From Sphagnum compactum (Eukaryota; Bryophyta; Sphagnopsida; Sphagnales), in assembly GCA_965153455.1 (NCBI GenBank), contig OZ234494.1, positions 21,576,001 through 21,640,000 on the forward strand: a DNA stretch of 64,000 nucleotides, written 5' to 3'. The translations under genes were made by a program, and so were the position numbers. Below are positions 38,641-50,599 of the stretch, piece by piece. Below the pieces are notes generated by a model. That model ran no database searches, was not told the DNA's origin, and worked only from the letters and a program-made list of their open reading frames with translations. Position 1 is the first letter of the stretch, and every line of letters begins with the position of its first letter.

Positions 38641-39804
38641 ATGAAGACTACCTGTTATCTCTCGCATGGCTCGCCGATGCTGCCGCTCGAGGACTCGTCT
38701 ACCAGGGAGTTTGCGAAACAGTTTCCGAGCTTGCATCTTGCCGAAAGGTGAAATTTCTTGTATAACAACAACAACTGTAACTACATTCGTGTATTTTTGG
38801 CTGATTCTCTTCAGCACTGATCGTCGTGCTCTGGATGATGCGCTTCTCTTTGTAAGATGATGCTTCTTGCGCCTGCCTGATAAGTTTTTCAATCCGTTGT
38901 TGGACATGGAGTCCCGGTTGTACTAATGAGACAACCGGAGGAAATGACAGGAACGGTCAGGGTCATCTGCCTGCGATAACTTCGTAACATACAAAAATTC
39001 TCACAATTGAGAGGTCGTACTTGGCTTCTGGTCCAAAGATTTGTTTGCTAGAATGCAATCTTTCTTTAGTAGAGATGATGGAGATCATCTCGGATCTCTC
39101 AGAACAGTAGTAGAAGAATGGATCATGGCTTCTTTCAGCAATGCTTTTCTGAAAGTTGCCTTAACATATAACCTTCTTACAAGAGAACGTTTCTTCTGGA
39201 GCAAAGCCTTTGTGATATCTGAGCCCCGCTGCAGATGCAGTTTTGCAAGGAAGGAGCTTTTTTGCTCACTGCAGGCAAGGCATGCACTTGCTGCCAACTG
39301 AAGCCTATTATTCTGGCAATTTGGGAGATCTTTTGCCTTTTGTCTTCACATTCCTGCTTGCAGTTTCAAACTTTGAGAACTTTTTGCAACATAATTGTTG
39401 AAGTGTTTTACAGGAAGAGAATTGCCTATGAATGTGATGTCTTGGTTCATTCTATCTGCCATGATCTGGACTACACCTGAACTGGTTCCACTTTAGTCTT
39501 CAAAGACTTGAAATCTAGTGCTGATTGATGGTGATTCCCTGTTGGACTATAAGGTTTTATGCTTCTGAGATATGTCAGCCTTTGTTGTTTATCAACTTGA
39601 TTGTGCAGGCCAATGGCAATTATCCCAATTTCCGCACGTGGGGATGCACCTGGGCAATGGGGTCACAAGCCAAAGGCAATCATAGCAAACTTGGCACATA
39701 GGGACACATCTGATCCTGTGGTGAATGGTGTGAACAAGAATAGCCTGATGAACACGTTCAGTGGCTTTTCACAGCAACATTATCAGGTACATTCTGTTGA
39801 ATGA
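38641..39804 (+). pseudogene. 5' fragment of a LigB/DODA-type extradiol dioxygenase (two exons)
   Basis: Exon A, 38641-38747, encodes MKTTCYLSHGSPMLPLEDSS and onward; exon B starts at 39609 after a GT-AG intron, phase-consistent through an AG|G codon. LSHGSP is the conserved start of plant LigB proteins and holds a metal-ligand His. In exon B, HKPKAIIANLAHRDT matches the family's KPK-ILVISAHWDT segment, with Trp changed to Arg, and FSGFSQQHYQ matches the FYGFP-MY segment. Exon B also carries an internal 60-base in-frame duplication (39610-39669 versus 39670-39729). The rest of the enzyme, including later ligands, is absent: reading stops at 39802-39804, or a donor at 39787 joins the aspartate oxidase exon. 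The fragment cannot be an active dioxygenase. Confidence 0.7.
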
Positions 39805-42103
39805 CTGTTGCTTTCTTGTAAGGACCTAGTTTTTATGATTTTTTTGGCGAGAAAATGCAATGGAATGCTGCTGGGTCAGAATTTCTGCTTCTAACAAGTA
39901 CTATCATCCTTCTATCTCTGTTTCATATTGTCTGGATGTCATCTTCTCTCATATTGAGAAGATGAACATCCTCTCTCCATGAGATTCACACAGTTCTGTG
40001 AGTTTGGGTTCTCTTCTTTAGGTCTAGGTTGTAAACCATTCAGAAGGAATTCTGCTAAGTAAGAAGTTCATTACACAAGGCTACTCCAGTTGTAGTATTT
40101 GTGAAATGGTGATTTGCATCAAAGTAGTTGCTTGGGTTTTTGAAATGGGTGAACCTGTTGATGGAATCAGTTGCCAGGGCAAGTTTTCTTAATGCTGAAT
40201 GGGTTTGGAAATGTAGTATTAGGAACTGGACATCATGTCTTTGGACAAGCTTTAACGGATGTTCTGTTTGAACTCTCTGGTGAATATACAGAGGCATGCA
40301 GTGGACCAGACATTTGATTCTGCAACACCAGTCCGGGCTTCTCACAAAGACATGCAGGAGGAGACAGCTGAAACTGAAGCCCATGATGGAAGTGGAGCTT
40401 CCAAGCGATTTGATTTTTTGGTCATTGGAAGTGGTGTGGCGGGTTTGAGATATGCGCTTGCAGTGGCAAAGTTTGGGACGGTGGCCATTGTTACAAAATC
40501 TGAGCCTCAAGAGAGCAATACAATGTATGCCCAAGGGGGTGTGAGTGCAGTTTTGGATCCAGCAGATTCTGTTGAAAGTCATATCAGGGATACTATTGTT
40601 GCTGGGGCCTTCTTATGTGATGAGGAGACAGTTGAGGTGGTCTGCCGAGAGGGACCTGAACGAGTAAGGGAGTTGATTGCATGGGGGGCTCTATTTGATC
40701 AGAGTGAGGATGGACAACTCCATTTAGCAAGGGAGGGTGGTCATTCTCACCACCGGATTGTGCATGCAGCTGACATGACAGGACGTGAAATTGAAAGGGC
40801 ACTTTTGACTGCTGTTCAAACTGACCCAAATATTTCAATGTTTGAGCACCATGTTGCTGTAGATCTGCTTACCCTTCAGGATGGACCAACAGTGGTTTGC
40901 TATGGTGTGGATACCCTGGACACAAAGAAACAAAAGGTGGTACGATTCATTGGAGGTGTAACTATGTTGGCTTCAGGAGGGGCAGGTCATGTGTATCCAA
41001 CCACAACAAATCCTCTTGTGGCAACTGGTGATGGAGTGGCCTTAGCACAACGGGCACATGCTGTGGTTTCAAACATGGAATTTGTGCAGTTTCATCCCAC
41101 TGCATTGGCGGATGAAGGCTTACCAATCAAGCCTGAGAAGCGTGAGAATGCTTTCTTGATAACTGAGGCAATGAGGGGAGCAGGGGGCATCCTTTATAAT
41201 CAAAGTATGGAGCGCTTTATGCCTCTTTACGATTCCCGAGGAGAACTTGCACCCCGTGACATGGTGGCTCGGAGCATTGATGACCAGCTGAAGAAGCGTA
41301 AAGAGAAGTTTGTGTATCTTGATATCAGTCACAAACCAAGAGATGAAATCTTGGCCCATTTTCCTAATATTGCAGCAGAGTGCTTGAAGTATGGGCTTGA
41401 CATAACTAAGGAGCCTATACCGGTTGTTCCTGCTGCCCATTATATGTGTGGTGGGGTTCAAACAGGGCTACTGGGTGAGACCTCCATACAAGGGCTATTT
41501 GCTGCTGGAGAAGTCACCTGTACTGGTTTGCACGGAGCAAATAGGTTGGCAAGCAACTCCTTGTTGGAGGCCTTAGTGTTTGCAGAGAGAGCTGTAGAAC
41601 CCTCTGTTGCTTATGCCTTCAAAAAGGGGAGTGAACAAGCAGACATTGAGAAGGTGGAGAAAGAATGCCTGCGTCCTGTTGTTGCCATGGACTTGAACAA
41701 GGATGAGTTGAAGGAGGTTCTTCGTTTCACAGCAGTGCAGAGAAAGCGTTTGCAACAAATAATGTGGGATTATGTTGGCATAGTGCGATCCACAGAGCGG
41801 CTCAAAGTAGCACAGAGGGAGTTAACTGAGCTTGAAGCTGAGTGGGAGGAGCACTTGCTCAGAAATGGATGGAAACCAAGAATGGTGACCCCGGAGGTGT
41901 GTGAGATGCAAAACTTGATATCAGTGTCTAATCTTGTTGTCAGTAGTGCTTTAGTTCGGCAGGAGAGTCGTGGTCTTCATTATACAACAGACTTCCCAAT
42001 GCTTGTTGAGAGTGCAAGGCTTCCAACAATTCTGTTCCCTAGTTCTTCAATGACAACCTGGAGTTCGAAGTTGGTCCGCAGAACAGAAGTAGAAACAAGA
42101 TAA
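39125..42103 (+). CDS. AO: L-aspartate oxidase, plastid NAD biosynthesis (two exons, ~653 aa)
   Basis: Oxidises L-aspartate to iminoaspartate with FAD, the first step of de novo NAD synthesis in plastids, feeding quinolinate synthase. Exon 2 (40292-42103, 603 codons plus stop) carries the whole enzyme: FAD fold VIGSGVAGL (about 94-102), MYAQGGVSAVL, active-site region REGGHSHHRIVHAADMTG, EFVQFHPTALAD, ARSIDDQLKKR, VPAAHYMCGGV, the GLHGANRLASNSLLEALVFA signature, and the plant C-terminal helices ending SRGLHYTTDFP. Exon 1 is inferred as 39125-39274 (50 aa, Ser/Arg/Phe-rich, acid-poor, transit-peptide-like) joined in phase 0 through a GC-AG intron (CAG|GCAAGG). The resulting ~653 aa is close to Arabidopsis AO (651, from memory). 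Exon 2 is certain. Exon 1 is less so: the alternative is the LigB-derived exons A+B, which also join in phase 0. Confidence 0.92.
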
Positions 42104-43180
42104 TGATTCTCCAAAGGAAGTTGCATTTTTGGAAGGAGTATAAAAAGCACCAATAGCTGCAGGCAACACATTTTAATTGATGCTGTCTTCTTTGAAATGA
42201 GGTAGCAAGGTTATTCACCCAGGAACCTACTCTATTGTATGGTAAGGGCATTAGTCATGGACTAAAAAATTCTTTGATCACGTCATTCCTAGATTGGTGT
42301 AATTCCTAGATTGGTGTAGAGTCTTTGGAGTTGAGAGGACAAGATGACTTCTTTTCAGCGATCAGAGTGCAGGAGTGTAAGACAGGTGTTTAGATTTCAG
42401 ATATCTTAAGGCCTGGCAGACAAGTGCTGTGGTGATTCTGTAGAATACTCGGAACAGTATATGTGCATCAAGATTGTTCTCTTTCCTGCTGGTTTGTTCT
42501 CTTTTGTTTGCCACAATTGTCACTGAGATCAGATGAAGAGCAAGGAGGATATGAGTAGCATAGGAATTGAGGGTGTTCAACAATGCTCAAGATATCCCTT
42601 ACTCAGACCACCATTGGCTCTGATCCAAATGATGCTGGAAGTGAGGGACAAGGTTCCAACAGGTGTCCCAAGAAAGAGGATAGACCACTTGTTGTGCCAG
42701 TACCAAATGCAGCAGTGCTGGAAGTGCTAGTACCAAACACAGTAGCTTACTAGAAAGGGGTCTTAAGATGCACCATACATAGCTTGAGAAACAACCAGAC
42801 CAGGAGGGTTTTTTTATTATGAAAGTTTTGAAAGAACCAGAGGTGGTGGTTCTTTCATTTCAGTTTTTCAAAATTAAAAAAAACCCAGAACTGATGGTTA
42901 TTATCAAAATCATTACTAGTCATGTCCCACAAGGACACATGTGGGGTTGAGACAAAATTTCACAATTTCACTAGTGTCTTGCATCTAAGGTTTTGCATCA
43001 TGTTGTCACCATGCAAACCATCAGACACTACTTGTGGACATGTTAGATTCAGATCAACTTGTTCAATGATGCCAAGGTTCTTGTCACAATGAAGATTGTC
43101 AAGTTCACACTTGTGTGATGTTTAGACAATGGGAATGGACAATGGGAAATGTAACCTTCATTCCTAATTATTGTTCCCTA
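42104..43180. other. 3' flank of aspartate oxidase
   Basis: The first part should contain the 3' UTR. An inverted GAACCACC/GGTGGTTC pair at about 42830-42860 forms a small hairpin. Beyond it I see no gene. Poly(A) position not assigned. Confidence 0.45.
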
Positions 43181-43270
43181 GCCTAAAACCCTACAAAGAC
43201 AATGCATTGGAAACCCTAGCTAAAAATCTAGAACCTCTAACCTAAAACCCTAAACCTAGACCTTACATAC
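43180..43270. repeat. CCCTA-rich interstitial telomere-like words
   Basis: Scattered AAACCCTA and CTAAAACCCTAAACCTA words over about 90 bp, resembling degenerate telomere repeats like those at 31.0 kb. Confidence 0.5.
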
Positions 43271-44869
43271 CACCATAGATGCTACCTACTACCTAGTCTA
43301 CCAATGTTTTTTTGGGGGTGAAATTCCATAGACAAGAAAAAATGTCCAAGGTGACAAGGTACAAAGGAGTTTTTTGGAAAAAATGCGACAAATTCACCAT
43401 ATGTAGACAATGGGTTCTTGGGGGTTGTCAAAACATAATAGGATTCTTAGAAGATTTCACTATATCCTCTTTGACCTATAGCCAGATTTGGTTTTTCCTC
43501 TTGTGGACAATTGCCACTATGGATCACAAAATTGGAAAAAAAACACAGCCATAACCCTAGACCCCTATGCCTAAGAATGGAACCTTATTACTTTCCAATA
43601 CCTTGCATGGGTATCATCTTTTTGAAGGATCTCTCCAAGGGCACAACCAACTTGCTTCAGTTTCCTAAATGTCCCTTGACAAACCTCATTGGTAGCAAAG
43701 CCCTATGGTTGTTTCTTTTCTACAATCTCGGATGGTAGTATGTGATTTCATCTCAAAAATCTAGGGTAACCCTTAAGGGGTATAAAATTGCTCTTCCAAG
43801 CAATATGCCATAGGACATAACATGCATAATCATTGTCCAAGCCTATATTATGGTATAATTTGTTGGTTTGTTGGGATTGACCTTATCAGAACATCCTATT
43901 TGGTTAATCCTTAAGCTTTCTTTGACTTGCCCATCATCAAGATTTTGTATGGGAATGGTTCAAAATTAGCATTAGTCAATCCAAGACCCTTTGTTGTTGC
44001 TTTGCCCAACATTGAAGATTGAACATTTAAATCCAACAATTTTTTTAAAGCTTGGTATCATTGTGTTGACAACCTCTTCAATTAGAAAACTCCCTCCTCA
44101 TTATGCACCACAACCACACTATGGGAATTACCTACCCTACCAATGGTTGAATGTGTTGGGAGTTTTTAAAACTTGACAAAAGCCACATGCCAAAGGAAGT
44201 TTTGAAAATCTTTACATAGTTGACATTGAAAGTACCATGGGAAACCATGTTTGAAATGGGATCATTATCCAAAGTAGTCACCATCCTTGGTGTTCCCCAC
44301 CCTCACATAATGTGGCTGCCAAACAGAACATTATTGTAGGTCGAATATCAAGGATAATGAATGTTTTGGTAGAAAACAATGGTGCTTAATACATCATTGT
44401 TGCCAACCCTAGTAAACTACTTGGTGCCCTTGTTTTTGAAGTGGAACTACTAGGTGTCTTTCTCAATGTCATTGGTACAATATTAAAAGTTGATGCTCCC
44501 ATAGGGTTGGAAACTATATTTGGCAACACAAATGATTATGGCAAGCAAATTTAGTGCTAAACCTCCCCACATTGAAGATTCAACCTTTCATCAACGCCTC
44601 TTGGTTTTAATGCTCGAACATTTGTTTTTATCATTGATGCCACTATCAAAAGTATTTCAATTGAATTTGAAACCCTAACATGGTTTCCATTGATTACTTG
44701 AAACATGTGATTTTTCATAAGATTCAACATCACCTCATTTGTGGCTAATGGGCCTAAAAATTCAACTCCATTAGAATATCTTCGGTTGGCATCAGAGTTA
44801 GAGAATAGTGAATGTTTTCACTTTCCAACTTTGCTCAAAATAAACTCACCTTGTTACCATGTTCATCGT

Positions 44870-45420
44870 TTAAAGCCTCCAAGCATGGTGTTGGGCTAAC
44901 TTGGAGTTGGCTTGGTGGTTGAACCTTTATTAATTGCACATTTTCCTTCAATTTTCCTAACATTGGTTGTTTGTGATTGGCCTTGTCATAATTCCAAATG
45001 TAAGGTGAAATAATGATTTTCATCATGCCCATAAACTTCACAATGGGAACATGATTGATTAGGGTTAGGGTTGGAGGTGGTGGCTTGAGGTGGATTAGGG
45101 CAATCCTTTTCCAAATGATGCCCATCATAGCTCCAACACTTGTATTTTATGTTCTACTCCACATAATATGATGAATACATACCACTTTTTTTTTGCTTTG
45201 GTCCCCTTTGTTTTTTGTGGTGCAACCTTATTTGGTTAGTCACTTGATTGTTGAATTGATGGTGCTAACAAGTTCCTTGGGTTGCCCTTATAGAAGTTGA
45301 GAATCATCACATGTTCTTCCACTATGTTAAACTTGATGTGTTCTAACACACTCATTAATAAAGGTTGTGTAGGTTGAAATAATCTAGCATATTAATCCAT
45401 CACCTAAGTTCTTTGTCCAA
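44870..45420 (-). mobile_element. Relic retrotransposon gag with two degenerate zinc knuckles
   Basis: On the minus strand one frame reads CWSYDGHHLEKDC (45138 down to 45100) and, exactly 29 codons after its first Cys, CSHCEVYGHDENHY (45051 down to 45010). Both have the CX2CX4HX4C zinc-knuckle shape of retroelement Gag, but each has lost a Cys (Tyr in place of the second Cys in the first knuckle; no final Cys in the second). The frame stops soon after. Upstream, FYKGNPRNLLAP is in a broken frame. No protease, RT or integrase could be read nearby, so this is a decayed fragment. Confidence 0.5.
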
Positions 45421-45947
45421 AATCCTTTATTAGAATTGGACATCCTATGTTTCTATGATTCCTTGTGTCACAATGATCAATGTTTTTGTTCACACATATG
45501 TTTCCCACAAGCTTTCATGCAATTTATGTTGAAATTTTTTACAACTTGCTTGAAAAAAATCTACAAGGTTGAATGTTAGCACAAGGGATCACTTGTGAGT
45601 GGGAAGGTTAACACCACCATTTCCAATGGTTGTGTTATTATTTTGACTTTTGTATGTCAAATTTATGAAATTTGAAATTTTACGAAAAATCGTCCACAAA
45701 CAATTGTTCATCGACAAACAACTTAGTAATTACAATTGATGAACTACACTAACACAAAAAAAAATCACCTTCACACAATTGTTTGTTAATGAATAATTCT
45801 TAGGTGGTCATAATCTTGTTGATGGACTTGTTAACAAATAACCTAATGTTAATGCCTTTTTTGTTTTTGACCAATTATTCAAGAACGAAAAACTCCAAAC
45901 TTTGTGTGTTATTCATTAATGAATAGTTCTTTGTAAGCACTTCATCA

Positions 45948-46100
45948 CACCCCCATGTTTTGGGCACCAAACATTCCCACCTTCCCGCATTTAGGCACCG
46001 AACATGTCAGGTTCCCACATTTTGAACACTAAACATTCTCACACTCCCACATTCTAAGCATGGAACATGTCACGTTGCCACATTTCGAATAATGAACATT
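45948..46100. repeat. Short minisatellite (~36 bp unit, ~66 bp higher order)
   Basis: Units built on CCCACATTTTG-x-CACCAAACATT recur about five times, alternating between AAACATTC(C/T)CAC and GAACATGTCA(G/C)GTT endings. The surrounding 45.7-46.25 kb also repeats a palindromic TTCATTAATGAA word. Confidence 0.7.
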
Positions 46101-47149
46101 ATGTCAACCTTTTGTTGTTTGTTGGCAAATAACATTATCGCCTTCAATTAAGTGTTCACCAACAAACAACCCTAATTTTGTCGACTATTCACCAATGAAC
46201 ACAAACTGAGCCTTAGGTTGTTATTCATTAATGAATAACTACCTTCCAAACCTTTTATTTCACAAAGGATACATGGGAAATTTGGACTATTTTCAAACAT
46301 GATTTTGGGGTTTGGTAAATGACCAAAAAATGAAAAATAAACTTGGAGGTTTTGGTTGGAGCTTTGTGAACCCCTTTATTTTAAACCTTTTTCGAACATC
46401 TTGGACCTCTCAAATGCATTATTCTTTCCTTAAACCTAAGAGATTTTGAAAACTTCATTAATAAATGGCAATGGTGCACCTCATCATTTCACCGTTGTGC
46501 CCCCCACCCCTTTTAACTCCTACGTAATTGGTGTTGCTATGGTGTCAGTTGATGGACAACATTACAAACTTATTAAGCTTCATAGCTTCGTACAAATTTT
46601 GTGCAAAATATGGTTTTCGAAGTGAAAGCACACTAAGGTGGAATACTATTTGACATATGTGGAGTCCATATTAGTGTTAAAATAAAAGTCCATATTACAC
46701 TTTAACAGAATACATTATATTGCACAAGTCATATGATAAGATTTTTTATTTTTTTTCATTTTAAAACTTGATCCATATTTCATTATATATTTTAATTTAT
46801 GATTTTCAAAATCTTTCCAAATTATCTTCCTTTGTATCAATGGCATCACATTACTTTTTATGTCAAAAAAAATCACTCAACTAAACATTTTAGTAAATGT
46901 AATGAGTTCATACTAATCATGTGATATGGATTGTGATGCAGGGTTTTTGGCACTTCAAAAGTTCAATATATTATGGTAATTCAAAATCTATCCATGAATT
47001 CATACAATGTGATCACATTATATGTAATATTATTTATTTGAGTCCTTTTCACATATTATTCATTTATGTTTTGTTCCATGGCCAATGATTAATAATTCAA
47101 CAAGTTGTGACATGATTATGTACTCCATCTTAATGTGATTTCATCATTT

Positions 47150-48545
47150 ATAGGCTCATACAAAAATCACACAATTTTTGTGTTATGATTGATATGAATG
47201 ATATTTGTACGTATTCAATATTTTTAATTAAAAAAAAATGAGACATTGTTTTATAATGATGTACGTGAATGTTCATATTTAATACACAAAAATTGCATAG
47301 TTTAATCCAAAATAATATTAGGATAATTTCACAGATTTAGTTTAAATGTAAATCATACATACTTCACATCAAAACATCACAAGTAGAAAAGACACGTCAT
47401 TTATATAAAAATAATATATATGTTTTTGTGCCATTTTTACACTTTGAAGCCCATGGATTTTGCACAAACATATCGTTTTAAAATTTTCAAACAATTGTAT
47501 TGAAATTTCATGATATTGTAAATTTGTGATGAAGGTCTTATTATTGTGATTTCTTTTATTGCAGTTCCTATTGTTGTCATGGATCACCATAACACCATTG
47601 GCAATAACCTTTGCAACGCAAAATGATGACTTGTTTCCCCTTTTGCTTCTGCAAATCCTATTGTTACACATTACGAATTTAATATGTGACAAATTAATAA
47701 TGAAAATCATGTGAAGTTTGTTCATGCATTGAAACCATGTTTGACACATGGATAAATGTGTTTATAAATGAGGTACAAACCTATGAATGAACAAATGTCA
47801 CACAAATTTTGCATCTTCTTATAAATTCGTGTGTCAAATGTGTTTTCAATGCACAATATTAGTGCGTGAAACGGACAAATTATAAATGAACGAATTTTGC
47901 GTGATTTTCATTTTTAAATCTTGAGATACTAAGTTTTGTGATGTAATTATTATGCTTTTGACAACAATGACGTAGAGAAAGAGGGAAAGAAAATGAAAAA
48001 AAATAAAAAAAAGAGAAAGGGAGATAAATAATGAATAAGAAATTAAAAAATGGGGTTATTACTAATGGGAGGGCATTTTTCCTTACTTACATTTTGCAAA
48101 TGTGTCTTTATTTTCCTTCATAAAAAATAAATCACCTTCCACACTTTAGGTACATCATGCCAATCACAAACTTACAATATCACAAAATTTCAATAAAATT
48201 TATGCAAAAATCGTAAAACAATATGTTCATGTAACATTTGTGGGCTTCAAAGTGTAAAAATGGCATGAAAAATGTACATATTACTAAATTATATAAATGA
48301 CGTTTTTTTTACTTGTGATTTTGATGTGAAATATGTACGATTTATATTTTAACTAAATTCATGCAATTATCATGATGTAATTTTGGATAAATTCTTTGAT
48401 TTTTATGTATTAAACATGAACATTCACGTATGTCATTCCATTTAATTTTTTTTTTGAATATTTAAGATATTGAATACATACAAATATCATTCACATTAAT
48501 CATAACACAAAATTTGTGTGATTTTTGTACAAACTTATGAAAATT
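47150..48545. mobile_element. Foldback element with ~390 bp inverted arms and a nested MITE
   Basis: The left arm (about 47150-47535) and right arm (about 48155-48545) are inverted copies. Paired landmarks: CAAAAATCACACAATTTTTG with its inverse near 48515; GTACGTGAATGTTCAT with its inverse near 48417; ACACTTTGAAGCCCA with its inverse near 48243; ATATTGTAAATTTGTGAT with its inverse near 48163. The loop of about 620 bp contains the MITE at 47665-47945. No coding capacity. Type unassigned; a long-TIR DNA element or an inverted duplication are both possible. Confidence 0.75.
47665..47945. mobile_element. MITE, GTTCGTTCATTCATA family, copy nested in the foldback loop
   Basis: The ends TACACATTACGAATTT and AAGTTTTGTGATGTA form imperfect inverted termini of about 60 bp (AATAATGAAAATCATGTG pairs with its inverse near 47910). 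The internal GTTTGACACATGGATAAATG matches the copy at 48.78 kb. Confidence 0.65.
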
Positions 48546-48774
48546 GGATTTCGCATGAAATTTGTATAACCCTATGAAGCTTGGTAAGTTTGTGATTGAT
48601 AGGCCCAATTAGGGTTCAAATTGATAAGGAATGACTAACAAAAAATGATAATAAAACCCAAAATTACCTACAAATCTTTCTAAAATTAAAATTGATGTTT
48701 AATTGTAACGCCTACCCTTTAGAATTGCAAACCCCTTTTGCAACAACTTTTCTAGAGTTAAATGAAAAAAATCT

Positions 48775-49085
48775 ACATCACAAATTTAGCATGTGACAAA
48801 CTAATAATGAAAATCGTGTGAAGTTCGTTCATTCATAGGTTTGTACATTTTTCACACAAATATCATGTGTTGAAAACACGTTTGACACATGGATAAATGT
48901 GTTGACATATACAATATGCACTTATGAATGAATGAATGTCACATGAATTCCATGTTTTCCAATAAATCCATGTTTCAAATGTGTTTTCAATACACGATAT
49001 TAATGTGTGAAACGTATGAATTATGATTGAACGAATTTTGCACGATTTCCATTACTAAATCGTGAGATGTTAAGTTTGTGACGTA
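48775..49085. mobile_element. MITE, same family, most complete copy
   Basis: Left ACATCACAAATTTAGCATGT and right GATGTTAAGTTTGTGACGTA are inverted ends; pairing continues for about 60 bases with mismatches. Total is about 310 bp with no coding frame. It shares internal blocks with 32.63-32.86 kb and 47.67-47.95 kb. Confidence 0.7.
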
Positions 49086-49604
49086 GTGTAACATCATTAA
49101 TTACATTGCGTTTTTCATGTTTCATGAAAACTCATTTGCATATTACAAGAATCCAAATTCAAAGATATGCAATATGGAATTTCAAAGCTACATCGTGGGG
49201 ATAAACCTCCAAAGACAAAGAAAACCAAGACCCCATTCACATTAAACTAGGTTCTATCCATAATAACAAACTACAATAAATTTATGTCATGTAACAAATA
49301 TTTGACAAAACATTCAACCACAAGGATATCAAACATGACTAAACACACAACCATAAGGACAACAAGCTATAGATTAGGCACACTACAAGCTCAAGAATCG
49401 ACTAGATAGATGAGAAATGCTAGTATGATAATGGCAAGGTGCATTCATGTGAAGCTTCAACAAGTAACATAACTTTACATAGTGAAAGGGGACATGGGAG
49501 GAAAGGGTGTGAAGGGATTGGGAAGTACTTGCATAAACAACATTAAAACAATAAAAAACTAAGATGATGAACATGGGAAAACAAAGCAAGGAACACTAAA
49601 ACAC

Positions 49605-49965
49605 TTTCATGATGATGATCAAAGTGCATTGAAATTGACCATTATGATGATTAGATCTTCCACGGAGCACTAGTCAAAACACCACAATGATGACCATTAG
49701 ATTTGGCAAGGAGCATTAAAATGCACCTAGTTAATGATCAGATTTGGTGAGGAGCATTAGAGCACCACATAATGGGGACAATAAGGCGTAGCAAAGAGAC
49801 CCTTGGAGCACCATCACAACATTGATGATCAAATTTGGCTTTTAAGACATTAGAAAACCACCACATAAATAATCAAAATGGACAACTAAAACATCAAAGC
49901 ACACAATGATGATGATTAAATTTGACAAGGAGCAATATAAGACCATCACCATGATGGTCAGAATT
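49605..49965. repeat. Degenerate ~55 bp tandem repeat (GATGATCAGATTTGG...GGAGCA)
   Basis: Six or so diverged units containing (G/A)ATGA(T/C)(C/T)A(G/A)ATTTGG(C/T)(A/G)AGGAGCA(T/C)TA and an ACCACA word. Irregular spacing suggests an old array. Confidence 0.65.
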
Positions 49966-50599
49966 AATGATGAAACACAACAAAACAATAATGACAATAA
50001 GAGGAGGAGGAACATCATCCTTCACAAGCAAATTAAGACAACAAAATGATTTACCTACTATAGACAACCTAGTTCCACCAATGAAGAAGAAATTAACATA
50101 AACCTAAAAAACTAGAGATTTTAGGTTTTTTCAAACTTACCACCACCTTTGAACTAGATCTTGAACCCCATTGTTTTGATTAAATTTCAACCACACACAA
50201 AGGTGTGAACGAAAATGCAATAAAAATGGAAAGATACTGCATAGGAAATGTTTTGTAAACAAAAAAATTGGATTGTTTGCTTGTAGGGTGAAGGTTGTAT
50301 GTTCAAGTGTCAAATTTTGTATGGCCAAAATTATTGTCAAACAAATTACCCCCTTTACTTCCAACCTTGATATCTCACCCATTTTTTTTTGTTGATTTGA
50401 GCATTCTTCAGGGTTATGGATGCATCTAACACAATTCTACAAGTTTTATATGAACCCCAAATGCAACCAAAGAATACACAAGGATCTATAACTAACTCAC
50501 ATTAAGTGTTCGGTGATAAGCATATATAGTTACCCTAGTGGTGTCCATTCTTTGCTAGTTTTTTTGCAAAGTTTTGATTTTCTTTCTAGGTCAAAGTTT

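Noticed and set aside
38666-38860. Frame starting at 38666 (Arg/Cys-rich, transit-peptide-like) as the aspartate oxidase first exon
   Set aside because: It ends at the same donor but in phase 1, which does not fit exon B (needs two bases) or the oxidase exon (phase 0). The 38641 frame fits and matches LigB.
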